From: CAIWHR01 sp963717695
Lineage (GTDB): Bacteria > Pseudomonadota > Gammaproteobacteria > Burkholderiales > Casimicrobiaceae
Assembly: GCA_963717695.1 (NCBI GenBank)
Contig: CAVQWR010000001.1
Span: 675,405-739,404, forward strand
DNA: 64,000 bases
Direction: 5' to 3'
How positions within the stretch are numbered: position 1 is the first letter of the stretch; every line of letters begins with the position of its first letter. The notes beneath the pieces were generated by a model. The model was not told the DNA's origin. It ran no database searches and saw only the letters and a program-made list of their open reading frames with translations. This document shows, in pieces, positions 1 through 8,198 of the stretch. Made by a program: the position numbers and the translations under genes.

Positions 1-660
1 GTTCAGCATCTCGCGCGCCGCGTGCAGCGACTCCTCGTCGCCACGCTCCTGGAACGCCGTGCGGAGCTCGTTGTAGGTGCGTGCCTTCTTGCTGCCGAGC
101 TTCTTGATCGCGGCCTTGGCCTTTTCCTCGAAGCCGGGCTCGCGGCCGTAGATGTGGTTGAACCGGCGCGCGATCTCGCGCACGAGCTCGACGTGCGAGA
201 CCTGGTCCTCGCCGACCGGCACCATGTTGGCGCGGTAGATCAGGATGTCGGCACCCTGCATCACGGGATAGCCGAGGAAGCCGAAATTCGAAAGATCGCG
301 GTCGCCGAGCTTCTGCTGCTGGTCCTTGTAGGTCGGCACGCGCTCCAGCCAGCCGACCGGCGTGATCATGCCGAGCAGCAGCGCGAGCTCGGCGTGCTCC
401 GGCACGCGCGACTGGATGAAGAGTGTCGCCCGCGTCGGATTGATGCCGGCGGCGAGCCAGTCGACGAACATCTCCCAGACGCTGTCCGCGATCGATTCGG
501 ACGTGTCGAAATGTGTGGTCAGCGCATGCCAGTCCGCCGCGAAGAAGAGGCACTCGTGCTCTTCCTGCAGCTTCACCCAGTTCTTGAGCGCGCCATGGTA
601 GTGACCGATGTGCATTCGCCCGGTCGGGCGCATTCCGGAAAGGACGCGGTCGGCGAACAT
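1..660 (-). CDS. trpS: Tryptophanyl-tRNA synthetase (partial, C-terminus beyond left edge)
   Basis: Class I aminoacyl-tRNA synthetase that charges tRNA-Trp in the cytoplasm. The minus strand is open from the ATG at 658-660 to the window edge, giving about 220 residues beginning MFADRVLSGMRPTGRMHIGH. The class I HIGH signature is at residues 17-20. Further typical TrpS segments follow, such as GWLERVPTYKDQ and FLGYPVMQGADIL (tryptophan pocket and dimer region). The KMSKS loop lies outside the window. The start sits 20 bp downstream of the M50 protease gene on the same strand, so the two are probably co-transcribed. Confidence 0.95.
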   Translation of the reverse strand, partial: MFADRVLSGMRPTGRMHIGHYHGALKNWVKLQEEHECLFFAADWHALTTHFDTSESIADSVWEMFVDWLAAGINPTRATLFIQSRVPEHAELALLLGMITPVGWLERVPTYKDQQQKLGDRDLSNFGFLGYPVMQGADILIYRANMVPVGEDQVSHVELVREIARRFNHIYGREPGFEEKAKAAIKKLGSKKARTYNELRTAFQERGDEESLHAAREMLN

Positions 661-680
661 CGTGGCTCGAGAGCGGCGGG

Positions 681-1331
681 CTAGAAGCCCACCATCGCGG
701 CGATCAGCCCGACGGCACCCTTGACCACCGGCCGCATGAACGCGCTGACGATGCCCACGTACGGGTCGAGCAGCAGCAGGCCCATGATGATGAAAAGGCC
801 GTACGGCTCGAGGCGTCCATACGAATACGCGGCACGGTCCGGCAAAAGGCTCGCGACCACGCGTCCGCCGTCGAGAGGGGGTACGGGTATCAGGTTGAAC
901 GCCATCAGCATCAGATTGAACTGCACTCCGCCAAACGCCATTTTTTCGATCGATGCGCTGTCGATGAGATCGCCAGGTGCTGCCACCCGCAACACGATCG
1001 CCCACGCGATCGCCATCGCCAGGTTCGCCGCCGGGCCGGCCGCCGCGACCCAAAGCATGTCGCGCTTCGGGTTGCGCAGATTCCGGAAATTGACCGGCAC
1101 GGGCTTCGCCCAGCCGAACATGATGGGCGAGCCCATCAGCAGCAGGAGCCCGGGCAGCGCGACCGTACCGATCGGGTCGATGTGCTTAAGCGGATTCAGC
1201 GTCACGCGGCCCAGCATCCAGGCCGTCTGGTCACCGAACATCCGGGCGACGTAGCCGTGCGCGGCCTCGTGCAACGTGATCGCAAGGACCACCGGCACCG
1301 CGTACAGGGCGATGGTCTCGATCAGATTCAT
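681..1331 (-). CDS. Site-2 protease family (M50) membrane metalloprotease
   Basis: 216-residue polytopic membrane protein of the minimal S2P/rhomboid-like M50 group. The zinc-binding HEAAH is at residues 21-25 inside the first hydrophobic segment. The third-ligand motif PPLDGGR is near residue 153. Hydrophobic stretches before and after these motifs suggest 5-6 membrane segments. No PDZ domain is present, unlike RseP. The natural substrate is not known for this subfamily. It lies immediately upstream of trpS on the same strand, an arrangement common in betaproteobacteria (recalled, not searched). Confidence 0.88.
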   Translation of the reverse strand: MNLIETIALYAVPVVLAITLHEAAHGYVARMFGDQTAWMLGRVTLNPLKHIDPIGTVALPGLLLLMGSPIMFGWAKPVPVNFRNLRNPKRDMLWVAAAGPAANLAMAIAWAIVLRVAAPGDLIDSASIEKMAFGGVQFNLMLMAFNLIPVPPLDGGRVVASLLPDRAAYSYGRLEPYGLFIIMGLLLLDPYVGIVSAFMRPVVKGAVGLIAAMVGF

Positions 1332-1390
1332 TTTGCCCGCATTTTACCCGAGTTGGGCCCTTCCCGCCCGAAACGGTGCGCCCTGCCGCC

Positions 1391-2032
1391 TCAGGCCTCC
1401 GCGCCGAGGTCGACGCCGAGGCGCGCCGGGTCGCCCGCACCGAGGCGCAGGATCCGCCCCGGTTCCGCCCCCAGGTCCACCACGGTCGTCGGCTGCCCCG
1501 GACACGCCCCTGCGTCGATCACGAGGTCGACGTCGCGCTCCAGCGCGGAACGGATCGACGGGGCGTCGTGCAGCGGATCGGACGCTCCCGGCAGGATCAG
1601 CGTGGACGACAGCAGCGGCTCCTCCAATTCCGTCAGCAGGGCTCGCACCACGGGATGCTCGGAGACTCTCAGGCCGACCGTGCTGCGGCGCGGATGTTGC
1701 AGCCGGCGCGGAACTTCCCGGGTGGCCGGCAACACGAAGGTGAAGCCCCCGGGTGTGCCCCGCCGCACGATCCGGAACTGCCAGTTGTCGAGCCGCGCGA
1801 AACGGCCGACCTCCGAAAGGTCATTCAGCATCAGCGTCAGCAGGTGGTCGTCGCCGACCCCCCGAATGCGGCGGATTCGGCGCGCGGCCTCCGCCTCCCC
1901 GATCTTGCAGCCGAGCGCGTACCCCGAGTCGGTGGGATAGGCGATCACGCCCCCTTCGCGAAGGATGGCCGCGGCCTGCCGAATCAGGCGCGGCTGGGGG
2001 TTGACGGGATGGACCTGGAAAAGTTGGGCCAT
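1391..2032 (-). CDS. yciO: YciO/Sua5 family (L-threonylcarbamoyladenylate synthase-like) protein
   Basis: 213-residue protein of the YrdC/Sua5/YciO superfamily. Its N-terminus (MAQLFQVHPVNPQPRLI, then GGVIAYPTDSGYALGC) follows E. coli YciO closely, with the dsRNA/nucleotide-binding fold and the KxR-type region replaced as in YciO. True Sua5/TsaC makes threonylcarbamoyl-AMP for t6A37. YciO paralogues are related, but their role is less certain, so I call the family only. ATG 2032 was chosen because it matches the family start; an in-frame ATG at 2065 would add 11 unsupported residues. It is divergent from the CysB-type regulator. Confidence 0.85.
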   Translation of the reverse strand: MAQLFQVHPVNPQPRLIRQAAAILREGGVIAYPTDSGYALGCKIGEAEAARRIRRIRGVGDDHLLTLMLNDLSEVGRFARLDNWQFRIVRRGTPGGFTFVLPATREVPRRLQHPRRSTVGLRVSEHPVVRALLTELEEPLLSSTLILPGASDPLHDAPSIRSALERDVDLVIDAGACPGQPTTVVDLGAEPGRILRLGAGDPARLGVDLGAEA

Positions 2033-2140
2033 GTTCGGCGAAATCCGCCCGAAAGTAATTCGCAACTTTCCGGCTATATAATTGCCGAATATTGTAACTG
2101 AGGGTTATAAATGGCGGCGATTGCCGCCGGCGAGGATATT
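2033..2140. promoter_or_regulatory. Divergent promoter region between yciO and the CysB-type regulator gene
   Basis: An AT-rich island in GC-rich DNA. A perfect -10 hexamer TATAAT lies at 2077-2082 on the plus strand, about 60 bp before the TTG at 2141. No convincing -35 is visible, which would fit an activated or autoregulated promoter. A weak GAGGA ribosome site is at 2132-2136. Confidence 0.5.
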
Positions 2141-3118
2141 TTGAATCTGCAACAGCTCCGCTATCTTTGCGCCATTGTCGACCACGGGCTCAACGTTTCG
2201 GATGCCGCGCTTGCGCTGCACACGTCGCAGCCCGGCATCAGCAAGCAGGTGCGCCAGCTCGAGGACGAGCTTGGCGTGCGCGTCTTCGTGCGCCAGGGCA
2301 AGCGGCTCGCTTCGCTCACGCCGGCCGGTGACGCCATCGTCGCGTCGGCACGACGCACGTTAAAGGAAATCGGCAATCTCAAGCGGGTCGGCGCCGAATA
2401 CCGCAGCGAGGACGAGGGCACGCTCGCGATCGCGACGACGCACACGCAGGCGCGTTACGTGCTGCCGCCGGTACTGCGCGATTTTGCGGCACGTTACCCG
2501 AAGGTCAAGCTCGAACTGCATCAGGGCAACCCGGTCCAGGTGGCCGAGCATACCGCCAACGGCGACGCCGATGTCGGCATCGCCACCGAAGCGCTCGCCG
2601 GCTTCCCCGAGCTCGTCACGCTGCCCTGCTATCAATGGAACCGGTGCGTGCTCATGCCAAACGGCCATCCGCTCGGCAAGGTCCGGCCGCTGACGCTGGC
2701 GGCACTCGCCCGCTACCCGATCGTCACCTATGATTTCTCCTTCACCGGCCGCTCGCAGATCAACGCCGCGTTCGAGGCCGAGGGGCTCGTCCCCAACGTC
2801 GTGCTGACCGCGCTCGATTCGGACGTCATCAAGACCTACGTGGAGATGGGCATGGGTGTGGGCATCATCGCGCGCATGGCATGGGATCCGGCGCGCGACA
2901 CCGGCTTCGAGATGCTCGATGCCGCGCATCTTTTCGCGCCGTCGACGACGCGAATCGCGCTGCGCCGCGGCGTCTTCCTGCGCGGATTCGTCTACGACTT
3001 CATCCATCGTTTCGCACCGGCGCTCGACCGTGCCACCGTTGATGCCGCGCTCGGCGGAGCGGCCAGCACGGTGCCGCTCGCACCCGCCCCGAAATCCGGC
3101 GACGGTCCGACCCGGTGA
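2141..3118 (+). CDS. CysB-type LysR-family transcriptional regulator
   Basis: LysR regulator with an N-terminal winged helix (LNLQQLRYLCAIVDHGLNVS, then TSQPGISKQVRQLEDELG) and a C-terminal periplasmic-binding-protein-like effector domain. The N-terminus aligns without gaps to CysB/Cbl (MKLQQLRY), so I place the start at TTG 2141 behind GAGGA. An ATG at 2111 would add ten residues. CysB-like proteins activate sulfur assimilation genes in response to N-acetylserine or sulfate limitation, but targets cannot be read here. The stop overlaps the GTG of the downstream transporter, so the two are translationally coupled. Confidence 0.9.
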   Translation: MNLQQLRYLCAIVDHGLNVSDAALALHTSQPGISKQVRQLEDELGVRVFVRQGKRLASLTPAGDAIVASARRTLKEIGNLKRVGAEYRSEDEGTLAIATTHTQARYVLPPVLRDFAARYPKVKLELHQGNPVQVAEHTANGDADVGIATEALAGFPELVTLPCYQWNRCVLMPNGHPLGKVRPLTLAALARYPIVTYDFSFTGRSQINAAFEAEGLVPNVVLTALDSDVIKTYVEMGMGVGIIARMAWDPARDTGFEMLDAAHLFAPSTTRIALRRGVFLRGFVYDFIHRFAPALDRATVDAALGGAASTVPLAPAPKSGDGPTR

Positions 3119-4326
3119 CGGCGCCGCGCCGCTCGTGGGCGCTCGCGGCGCTGCTCGCCTCGCTGTCGATGCTGGGACCGTTCTCGGTCGACACCTACCT
3201 GCCCGCCTTCCCTGCGATTGCGCAGGAATTCGACGTCTCCGCCATCGCGATCCAGCAGACCCTCTCGGCGTACCTTTTCGCGTTCGCCGGAATGATGCTC
3301 TGGCACGGCGCGCTTTCCGACGCGCTTGGCCGACGGCCGGTCGTCCTCGCCGGTCTCGTCATCTACGCGATTGCGACGCTTGGCTGCGCGATCGCCGGGA
3401 ACATCGCTTCGCTGTGGCTCTTTCGCGCACTGCAGGGCATCTCCGCCGGCACTGGGCTCGTGATCGGCCGCGCGATCATCCGCGACCGCTTTCAGGGCGC
3501 GGAGGCGCAGCGCCTCATGTCGCAGATGACGCTGGTGTTCGGACTCGCCCCGGCGATTGCGCCGGTGCTGGGAGGCGTGCTGCTGAACCTGCTCGGCTGG
3601 CGTTCCATCTTCTGGGTACTCTTCGTCGTCGTCCTGCTGCTGATCGTATGGACCGCGCGGCGCCTGCCGGAAACGCTTCCGCGCGAGCTGCGACTGCCGA
3701 TGCGTCCGCGCGCGCTGTGGCACAGCTATCGGACCGTGCTGCTGCGCATGGATTTTCTGCTGCTCGCGTTCATTCCGGCGCTCAATTTCGCGGCCTTCTT
3801 CATCTACATCGCCAGCGCGCCGGTATTCCTGCTAGATCTGCTGCACCTCACCACGCTCGGGTTCGCGTGGCTCTTCATCCCGATGATCACAGGGATCATG
3901 ATTGGCGCGTGGCTTTCGGGGCGCCTCGCGGGGCTGCGCTCTCCGCAGCGGACGATCCGCCTCGGCTACGCGCTGATGTTCGGCGGCGTTGTGATCAACC
4001 TCGCCGTTTGCTGGCTCGCTCCTGCCGGCGTGCCGTGGAACGTCGCGCCGATCTTCGTATTCACCATGGGAACCAGCGTGGTGATGCCGACGGTGACTTT
4101 GCTGCTGCTCGACCTTTTTCCCACGATGCGCGGAATGGCATCTTCGCTACAGGGCTTCGTCGCATTCATGCTTTCCGCCGTGAATGCCGGCACAATCTCT
4201 CCGGCGCTCGCGCACTCGCTGAAATCGCTGGCGCTCGGCATGCTGGGTTTCACCGCGGCGAGCTTTGCGCTCTGGCTGATCTATCAGCGCCGCACGCACT
4301 ATCAACTCAAGGACTGGACACCGTGA
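3115..4326 (+). CDS. Bcr/CflA family MFS drug-efflux transporter
   Basis: 403-residue major facilitator with 12 predicted hydrophobic segments. The MFS motif A region (GALSDALGRRPVVLAG) follows TM2, and an early FSVDTYLPAFPAI segment is typical of Bcr/CflA multidrug transporters (DHA1 family). It sits in the inner membrane and likely exports small toxic compounds by proton antiport; the substrate is unknown. It starts at GTG 3115, overlapping the stop of the CysB-type gene (GTGA), and its stop overlaps the ATG of the DUF192 gene (TGATG). The three genes form one tight operon. Confidence 0.9.
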   Translation: MTAPRRSWALAALLASLSMLGPFSVDTYLPAFPAIAQEFDVSAIAIQQTLSAYLFAFAGMMLWHGALSDALGRRPVVLAGLVIYAIATLGCAIAGNIASLWLFRALQGISAGTGLVIGRAIIRDRFQGAEAQRLMSQMTLVFGLAPAIAPVLGGVLLNLLGWRSIFWVLFVVVLLLIVWTARRLPETLPRELRLPMRPRALWHSYRTVLLRMDFLLLAFIPALNFAAFFIYIASAPVFLLDLLHLTTLGFAWLFIPMITGIMIGAWLSGRLAGLRSPQRTIRLGYALMFGGVVINLAVCWLAPAGVPWNVAPIFVFTMGTSVVMPTVTLLLLDLFPTMRGMASSLQGFVAFMLSAVNAGTISPALAHSLKSLALGMLGFTAASFALWLIYQRRTHYQLKDWTP

Positions 4327-4850
4327 TGCAATTTCGCAATATCGCAGTGGTCGCGTTGATTCTCGCTGCTGCCACCGCCGGGGCATCCGCTCAACCCGCG
4401 GCCGCGTCGAAATCGGTGCCGCCCAAGACTGCGGCATTATCGGGCAGCCAAGGCGCGGCAATCGAGCGCGCGCAATCGCTGCCGCTGACTCCCCTCGTCA
4501 TAGGAACCGTGAAGTTGCAGGCGGAAGTCGCCAACACACCGGGCCAGCGCGAAATCGGCCTGATGCATCGATTCAGCCTCGCGCCCGATCACGGCATGAT
4601 CTTCGTGTTTCCCACGCCGCAGCCGCTCGGCTTCTGGATGCGCAACACCTATATCCCGCTGTCGATCGCCTACCTCGATCCGAGCGGTGTGATCCTCAAC
4701 ATCGAGGATATGGCCCCGCAGGACGACACGACGCACTGGTCGCGCGGCGCCGCGCAGTACGCGCTCGAAATGCGCAAGGGGTGGTTCAGCGAGCGCGGCG
4801 TGCGCGCCGGCGACAGGGTGCAAGGATTGCCGAGGCCCGGCGGGCAGTAG
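4326..4850 (+). CDS. Secreted DUF192 family protein
   Basis: 174-residue exported protein. A hydrophobic signal peptide (residues about 1-24, ending in ASA) is followed by a low-complexity linker and a DUF192 domain, recognised by the IGLMHR and FWMRNTYIPLSIAYLD segments. The fold is known but no biochemical function is established. ATG 4326 overlaps the stop of the MFS gene; the GTG three bases upstream is less likely. No terminator was seen directly downstream. Confidence 0.82.
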   Translation: MQFRNIAVVALILAAATAGASAQPAAASKSVPPKTAALSGSQGAAIERAQSLPLTPLVIGTVKLQAEVANTPGQREIGLMHRFSLAPDHGMIFVFPTPQPLGFWMRNTYIPLSIAYLDPSGVILNIEDMAPQDDTTHWSRGAAQYALEMRKGWFSERGVRAGDRVQGLPRPGGQ

Positions 4851-5061
4851 CGTTGTTCCGGCATGGCCCCCTCTAACTCGTACGGCAACCGAAGCAGGAT
4901 TTGGACCCTGCCGACGAGCGGGCTTGACGGTTGCAAAGCCATATCTTACGTTTGCCTTACTGAGTGGAGTTGCAACCTTCGCCACCAGTTCGCGGCCGCA
5001 GAGCCGCACCGCGTTGGGCTAGACGAAAAAGCGCGCACACGGCTTTCCAAGGGGGATCGTT

Positions 5062-5860
5062 GTGTTGCATCAACTCCGACTCGGTCCCGTCTCGGTAGAT
5101 CGCTCGCGGTATCTGCCACCTTCATTGTTGCCGCTCGTCGAGGCGACGCGGCGCGGGGACGACGTTGAGCCCGCATTGCAGGCAATCGTCCGAGGGTTCG
5201 GGTTCGACGGCTTCATGTACGCCACCGCAAAATTCCACCTGCGGCCAGGCAACGACGAGAGAATGTGGGTTGTCACTACGCTGCCGGTTGCATGGGTGGT
5301 CCGGTACGATCAGCGCGCCTACGTCGAGTGTGATCCGAGAGTTCTGGCCGTTTTCGACAATTCGATGCCTCTCGTCTGGGACCAAGCCAGCGAGCAAGGG
5401 CGCAGCGTGAGAACTGATGAATTCCTCGCCGACGCCGCGGCCCACGGCGTTGGAAGCGGTGTGTCGTTCGCGGTCTACACGCCGCTGCCTTCTCGCAATC
5501 TCGTTTCACTGAGTTCCGCCGCGCCGATCATATGCAAGGAGCGCCGCGACGAGATCGTTCGGTCCTTGGGGGACATCATTCTTTTTGGACAGTATTTTCA
5601 CGAGCTCTTCGTCGAGAAATGTAGTGGAGAAAGGGCTTGCACCCGCTTCAGTTGGGGTACCGCTCAGTCCGCGTGAACGCCAATGCCTTGACCTGGCGGC
5701 CGAAGGACACACAAGTATCGAAATAGGCAACAGGCTTGGAATTTCGGATCGCACGGTCAACTTTCATTTCTCCAACTTGATAAGCAAATTGGGCGTACAC
5801 AATCGTCACGAAGCGATCGCAAAGGGTGCGCGTTTAGGCCTCCTTCAGCCCGGCATTTAG
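5062..5860 (+). CDS. LuxR-type (autoinducer-binding domain) regulator, frameshifted
   Basis: The first frame (GTG 5062, behind a GGGGGAT ribosome site) encodes an autoinducer-binding-type domain with conserved aromatic/acidic positions (WVVRYDQRAYVECDP, MPLVWDQAS). The LuxR helix-turn-helix (LSPRERQCLDLAAEGHTS to HNRHEAIAKG) continues one frame over and ends at 5860. Dropping one A from the AAA at 5617-5619 joins the two halves smoothly into a protein of about 265 residues. The break sits in a homopolymer in an assembly with other such errors, so a base-calling indel is likelier than a true pseudogene. No luxI-like gene is visible nearby, so it would be a LuxR solo. Confidence 0.78.
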
Positions 5861-5957
5861 AGTGTTTAGTGCCGCGCACTGGACGTAGCTGCGGTTGACG
5901 GATCGGTGGTCGCGCATTGCGGCGGCTTGCTCAATCGGCGGAGCTGGGCGGGTAGCG

Positions 5958-6629
5958 TCACGTGTGGATCCGCAGCCACCGCGCGAGCTCCGGCACCGAG
6001 TGCACGGTCGCAAGGGGTGCGAATCCCGCGAATTCGTCCGCGGCATGCGCGCCATACGAAACCGCCACGGCCTGCACGCCCGCGCGTGCCGCGAGTTCGA
6101 GGTCGTGCGTCGTATCGCCGACCATCAGCGTCTCGTCGGGTGTGACGCCGAGCCGCCGCATGAGATGAAGCAGCATGTCCGGTTTTGGCTTCGGCGCGTC
6201 CTCGTCCGAACAGCGCGTCGCGGCGAAAAGATGACCGACGCCATGCTGCGCGAGCGCGCGATCAAGACCCTTCCGGGTCTTTCCGGTTGCCACTGCGAGC
6301 AAGAAACCCGCGCCGGCGAGGTCTGCAAGCAGTGCGGCGGCGCCGTCGAATAGCGGAATGTCTCCCTCGGCGCCGAGATAGTGGTGGCGATAGCGATCGG
6401 CCAGCTCCGCGTGGCGCTCGGCCGGCAATGCGGGCGCCACGTGCGCGAGCGCATCGGCCAGGCCGAGCCCGATCACGTACGTCGCGCGCTCGTCGCCCGG
6501 CATCGGCTCGCCGACGTCGCGACACGCCGCCTGCAGCGCACGCGCGATGATCGACGTCGAGTCTACGAGTGTTCCGTCCCAGTCGAACACGATGAGGCGA
6601 AAACGGCGAGACACCGTGTCATGCGGCAT
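5958..6629 (-). CDS. HAD-IA family phosphatase (Gph-like)
   Basis: 223-residue HAD hydrolase. Motif I is FDWDGTLVDS near the N-terminus, motif II a TGK triplet, motif III a KPKPD segment, and motif IV GDTTHDLELA. A cap of about 70 residues sits between motifs I and II, as in phosphoglycolate phosphatase-type enzymes. Substrate is unknown. It overlaps the 3' end of rluC by 11 bp on the same strand, a common betaproteobacterial pairing. ATG 6629 was chosen as the last start before motif I; longer readings run into rluC. Confidence 0.88.
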   Translation of the reverse strand: MPHDTVSRRFRLIVFDWDGTLVDSTSIIARALQAACRDVGEPMPGDERATYVIGLGLADALAHVAPALPAERHAELADRYRHHYLGAEGDIPLFDGAAALLADLAGAGFLLAVATGKTRKGLDRALAQHGVGHLFAATRCSDEDAPKPKPDMLLHLMRRLGVTPDETLMVGDTTHDLELAARAGVQAVAVSYGAHAADEFAGFAPLATVHSVPELARWLRIHT

Positions 6630-7602
6630 CGGCGGCCGCTCCTGCCGCACCCAGCGTCGCGACGAATCCCGCGAGATCCGCCGGGAGCGGCGAGGTGATG
6701 ACGATCTCGCGGCCGTCGTCAGGATGCGCAAAGACAATCCGGTGCGCATGCAGGAACATCCGCTTCAGCCCCTGCTTTGCGAGCACCTTGTTCCAGGCGA
6801 AGTCGCCGTACTTGTCGTCGCCCGCGAGCGGAAAGCCGATGTGCGTGAGATGCACGCGGATCTGGTGCGTGCGGCCCGTCATCAGCTCCGCTTCGAGGAG
6901 AGCGACCGGCGGACCATGCCGCGGCCAGGTCTCGATGCGCCGAAATACCGTCTGCGCGACGCGCCCTTCGCGATCCACACGCACGCGCCGCTCGCCCTCG
7001 CCGGTCACGAAGCGCTCGAGCGAAAGCTCGACCCGCCGCATCTCGTCGCGCCACTTGCCGCGCACCAGAACGAAATAGCGCTTGTCGACTTCGCCGTCGC
7101 GCAGCTGCGCATGCAGCGACGTCAAGGCTGACCGTTTCTTCGCGACGAGCAGCACGCCTGAGGTGTCGCGGTCAAGCCGGTGCACGAGCTCCAGGAACTT
7201 CGCATTGGGTCGCGCGTGGCGCAGACGCTCGATCGCGCCGAACTGGATGCCGCTGCCACCGTGGACGGCAAGGCCCGACGGCTTGTCAAAGGCGATCAGA
7301 GCGTCGTCCTCGTAGAGAATCGGCGGCGTCGCGACGGAGGCCGTCGATGGCACGCGGGCCGGGCCCTGGGCCGGCGCGGCGGCGCGCACGGGCGGCACGC
7401 GCATTCGGTCGCCGGCCTTGAGGCGAGCCTCCGGCCCGACACGGCCTCCGTTCAGCCGCACCTCGCCGCTCCTCAGGATCCGGTAGACGTGGCTTTTCGG
7501 GACCCCTTTCAGGATCTTCAGCAGGTAATTGTCGATCCGCTGGCCCTCAACCTCGTCCCCGAGGTCGAGCCAATTCACGGCGTCCTTGCGCAAATCCTTC
7601 AT
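6619..7602 (-). CDS. rluC: 23S rRNA pseudouridine synthase, RluC/RluD family
   Basis: 327 residues. An N-terminal S4 RNA-binding domain (about residues 12-75) precedes the RluA-type catalytic domain, with the catalytic aspartate in HRLDRDTSG and the conserved TGRTHQIRVHL segment. RluC makes pseudouridines 955, 2504 and 2580 in 23S rRNA; being divergent from rne supports RluC over RluD. ATG 7602 follows an AAGGA. An in-frame ATG at 7632 would translate an AT-rich promoter-like stretch. It is followed by the HAD phosphatase gene. Confidence 0.9.
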   Translation of the reverse strand: MKDLRKDAVNWLDLGDEVEGQRIDNYLLKILKGVPKSHVYRILRSGEVRLNGGRVGPEARLKAGDRMRVPPVRAAAPAQGPARVPSTASVATPPILYEDDALIAFDKPSGLAVHGGSGIQFGAIERLRHARPNAKFLELVHRLDRDTSGVLLVAKKRSALTSLHAQLRDGEVDKRYFVLVRGKWRDEMRRVELSLERFVTGEGERRVRVDREGRVAQTVFRRIETWPRHGPPVALLEAELMTGRTHQIRVHLTHIGFPLAGDDKYGDFAWNKVLAKQGLKRMFLHAHRIVFAHPDDGREIVITSPLPADLAGFVATLGAAGAAADAA

Positions 7603-8198
7603 TTCCTTATAATTATGACCTGCAACACGCATTGGCCGAGGCGCGCGGAAGATTATTTCGATGCGCCAGGAATCATCCCCGCCGCAATTGCGGCGCCGGT
7701 GGTTCGGCGCCTTGCGGGGGCCCCGATGGTCGGGGCATCAGCCGGCCGTGGCATCCAGAATCGATCGGCCGCCGGTTTTTTCGCTTCACCGTCCGGGCGT
7801 TGCCCCCCGGAGAAGTAGCGATGGTAATGGAAGAGCGCAGTCTCCGCACCCGGCTTGCGGCCGGTTCGAAGCGGCGCATTGCGCGGCGCACCTGGCGAAG
7901 AATTCCGCGTTCGGCTCCAAGTCGGCGACCAACGTCGCGACGCAGGAACCGAAGGCTCGATCGCTTCAACGCGACACCGAATACCGCATAACGAGATGAC
8001 ACCGCTCCGGCACTTCCGGAGCCGACACCCTGATGACCCGAACTCGCGTCCATCACGTCCTCGTCCGCCCGCAGCCACCGCTGCCGGCGCAGCGGTCTTC
8101 GCCCTCGCCCGCCGCACGATAGCGTCACGCCGCGCGCATCGCGCGGCGCCCGTTTCGCCCCACCGCACGCCCGGCCGGACCCGCGCCGGGAAAAATTC
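7603..8198 (+). promoter_or_regulatory. Long non-coding region and probable 5' leader of rne
   Basis: About 600 bp without a convincing gene between divergent rluC and rne. It has an AT-rich start and strong inverted repeats, such as GCCGCAATTGCGGC at 7681-7694 and CCCCGATGGTCGGGG at 7721-7735. In E. coli the rne mRNA has a long structured leader through which RNase E controls its own mRNA decay. A similar role is inferred here from position and hairpins only. Confidence 0.45.

Noticed and set aside
5062..5860. Complete quorum-sensing LuxI/LuxR system
   Set aside because: No acyl-homoserine-lactone synthase gene nearby; only a LuxR-type solo.
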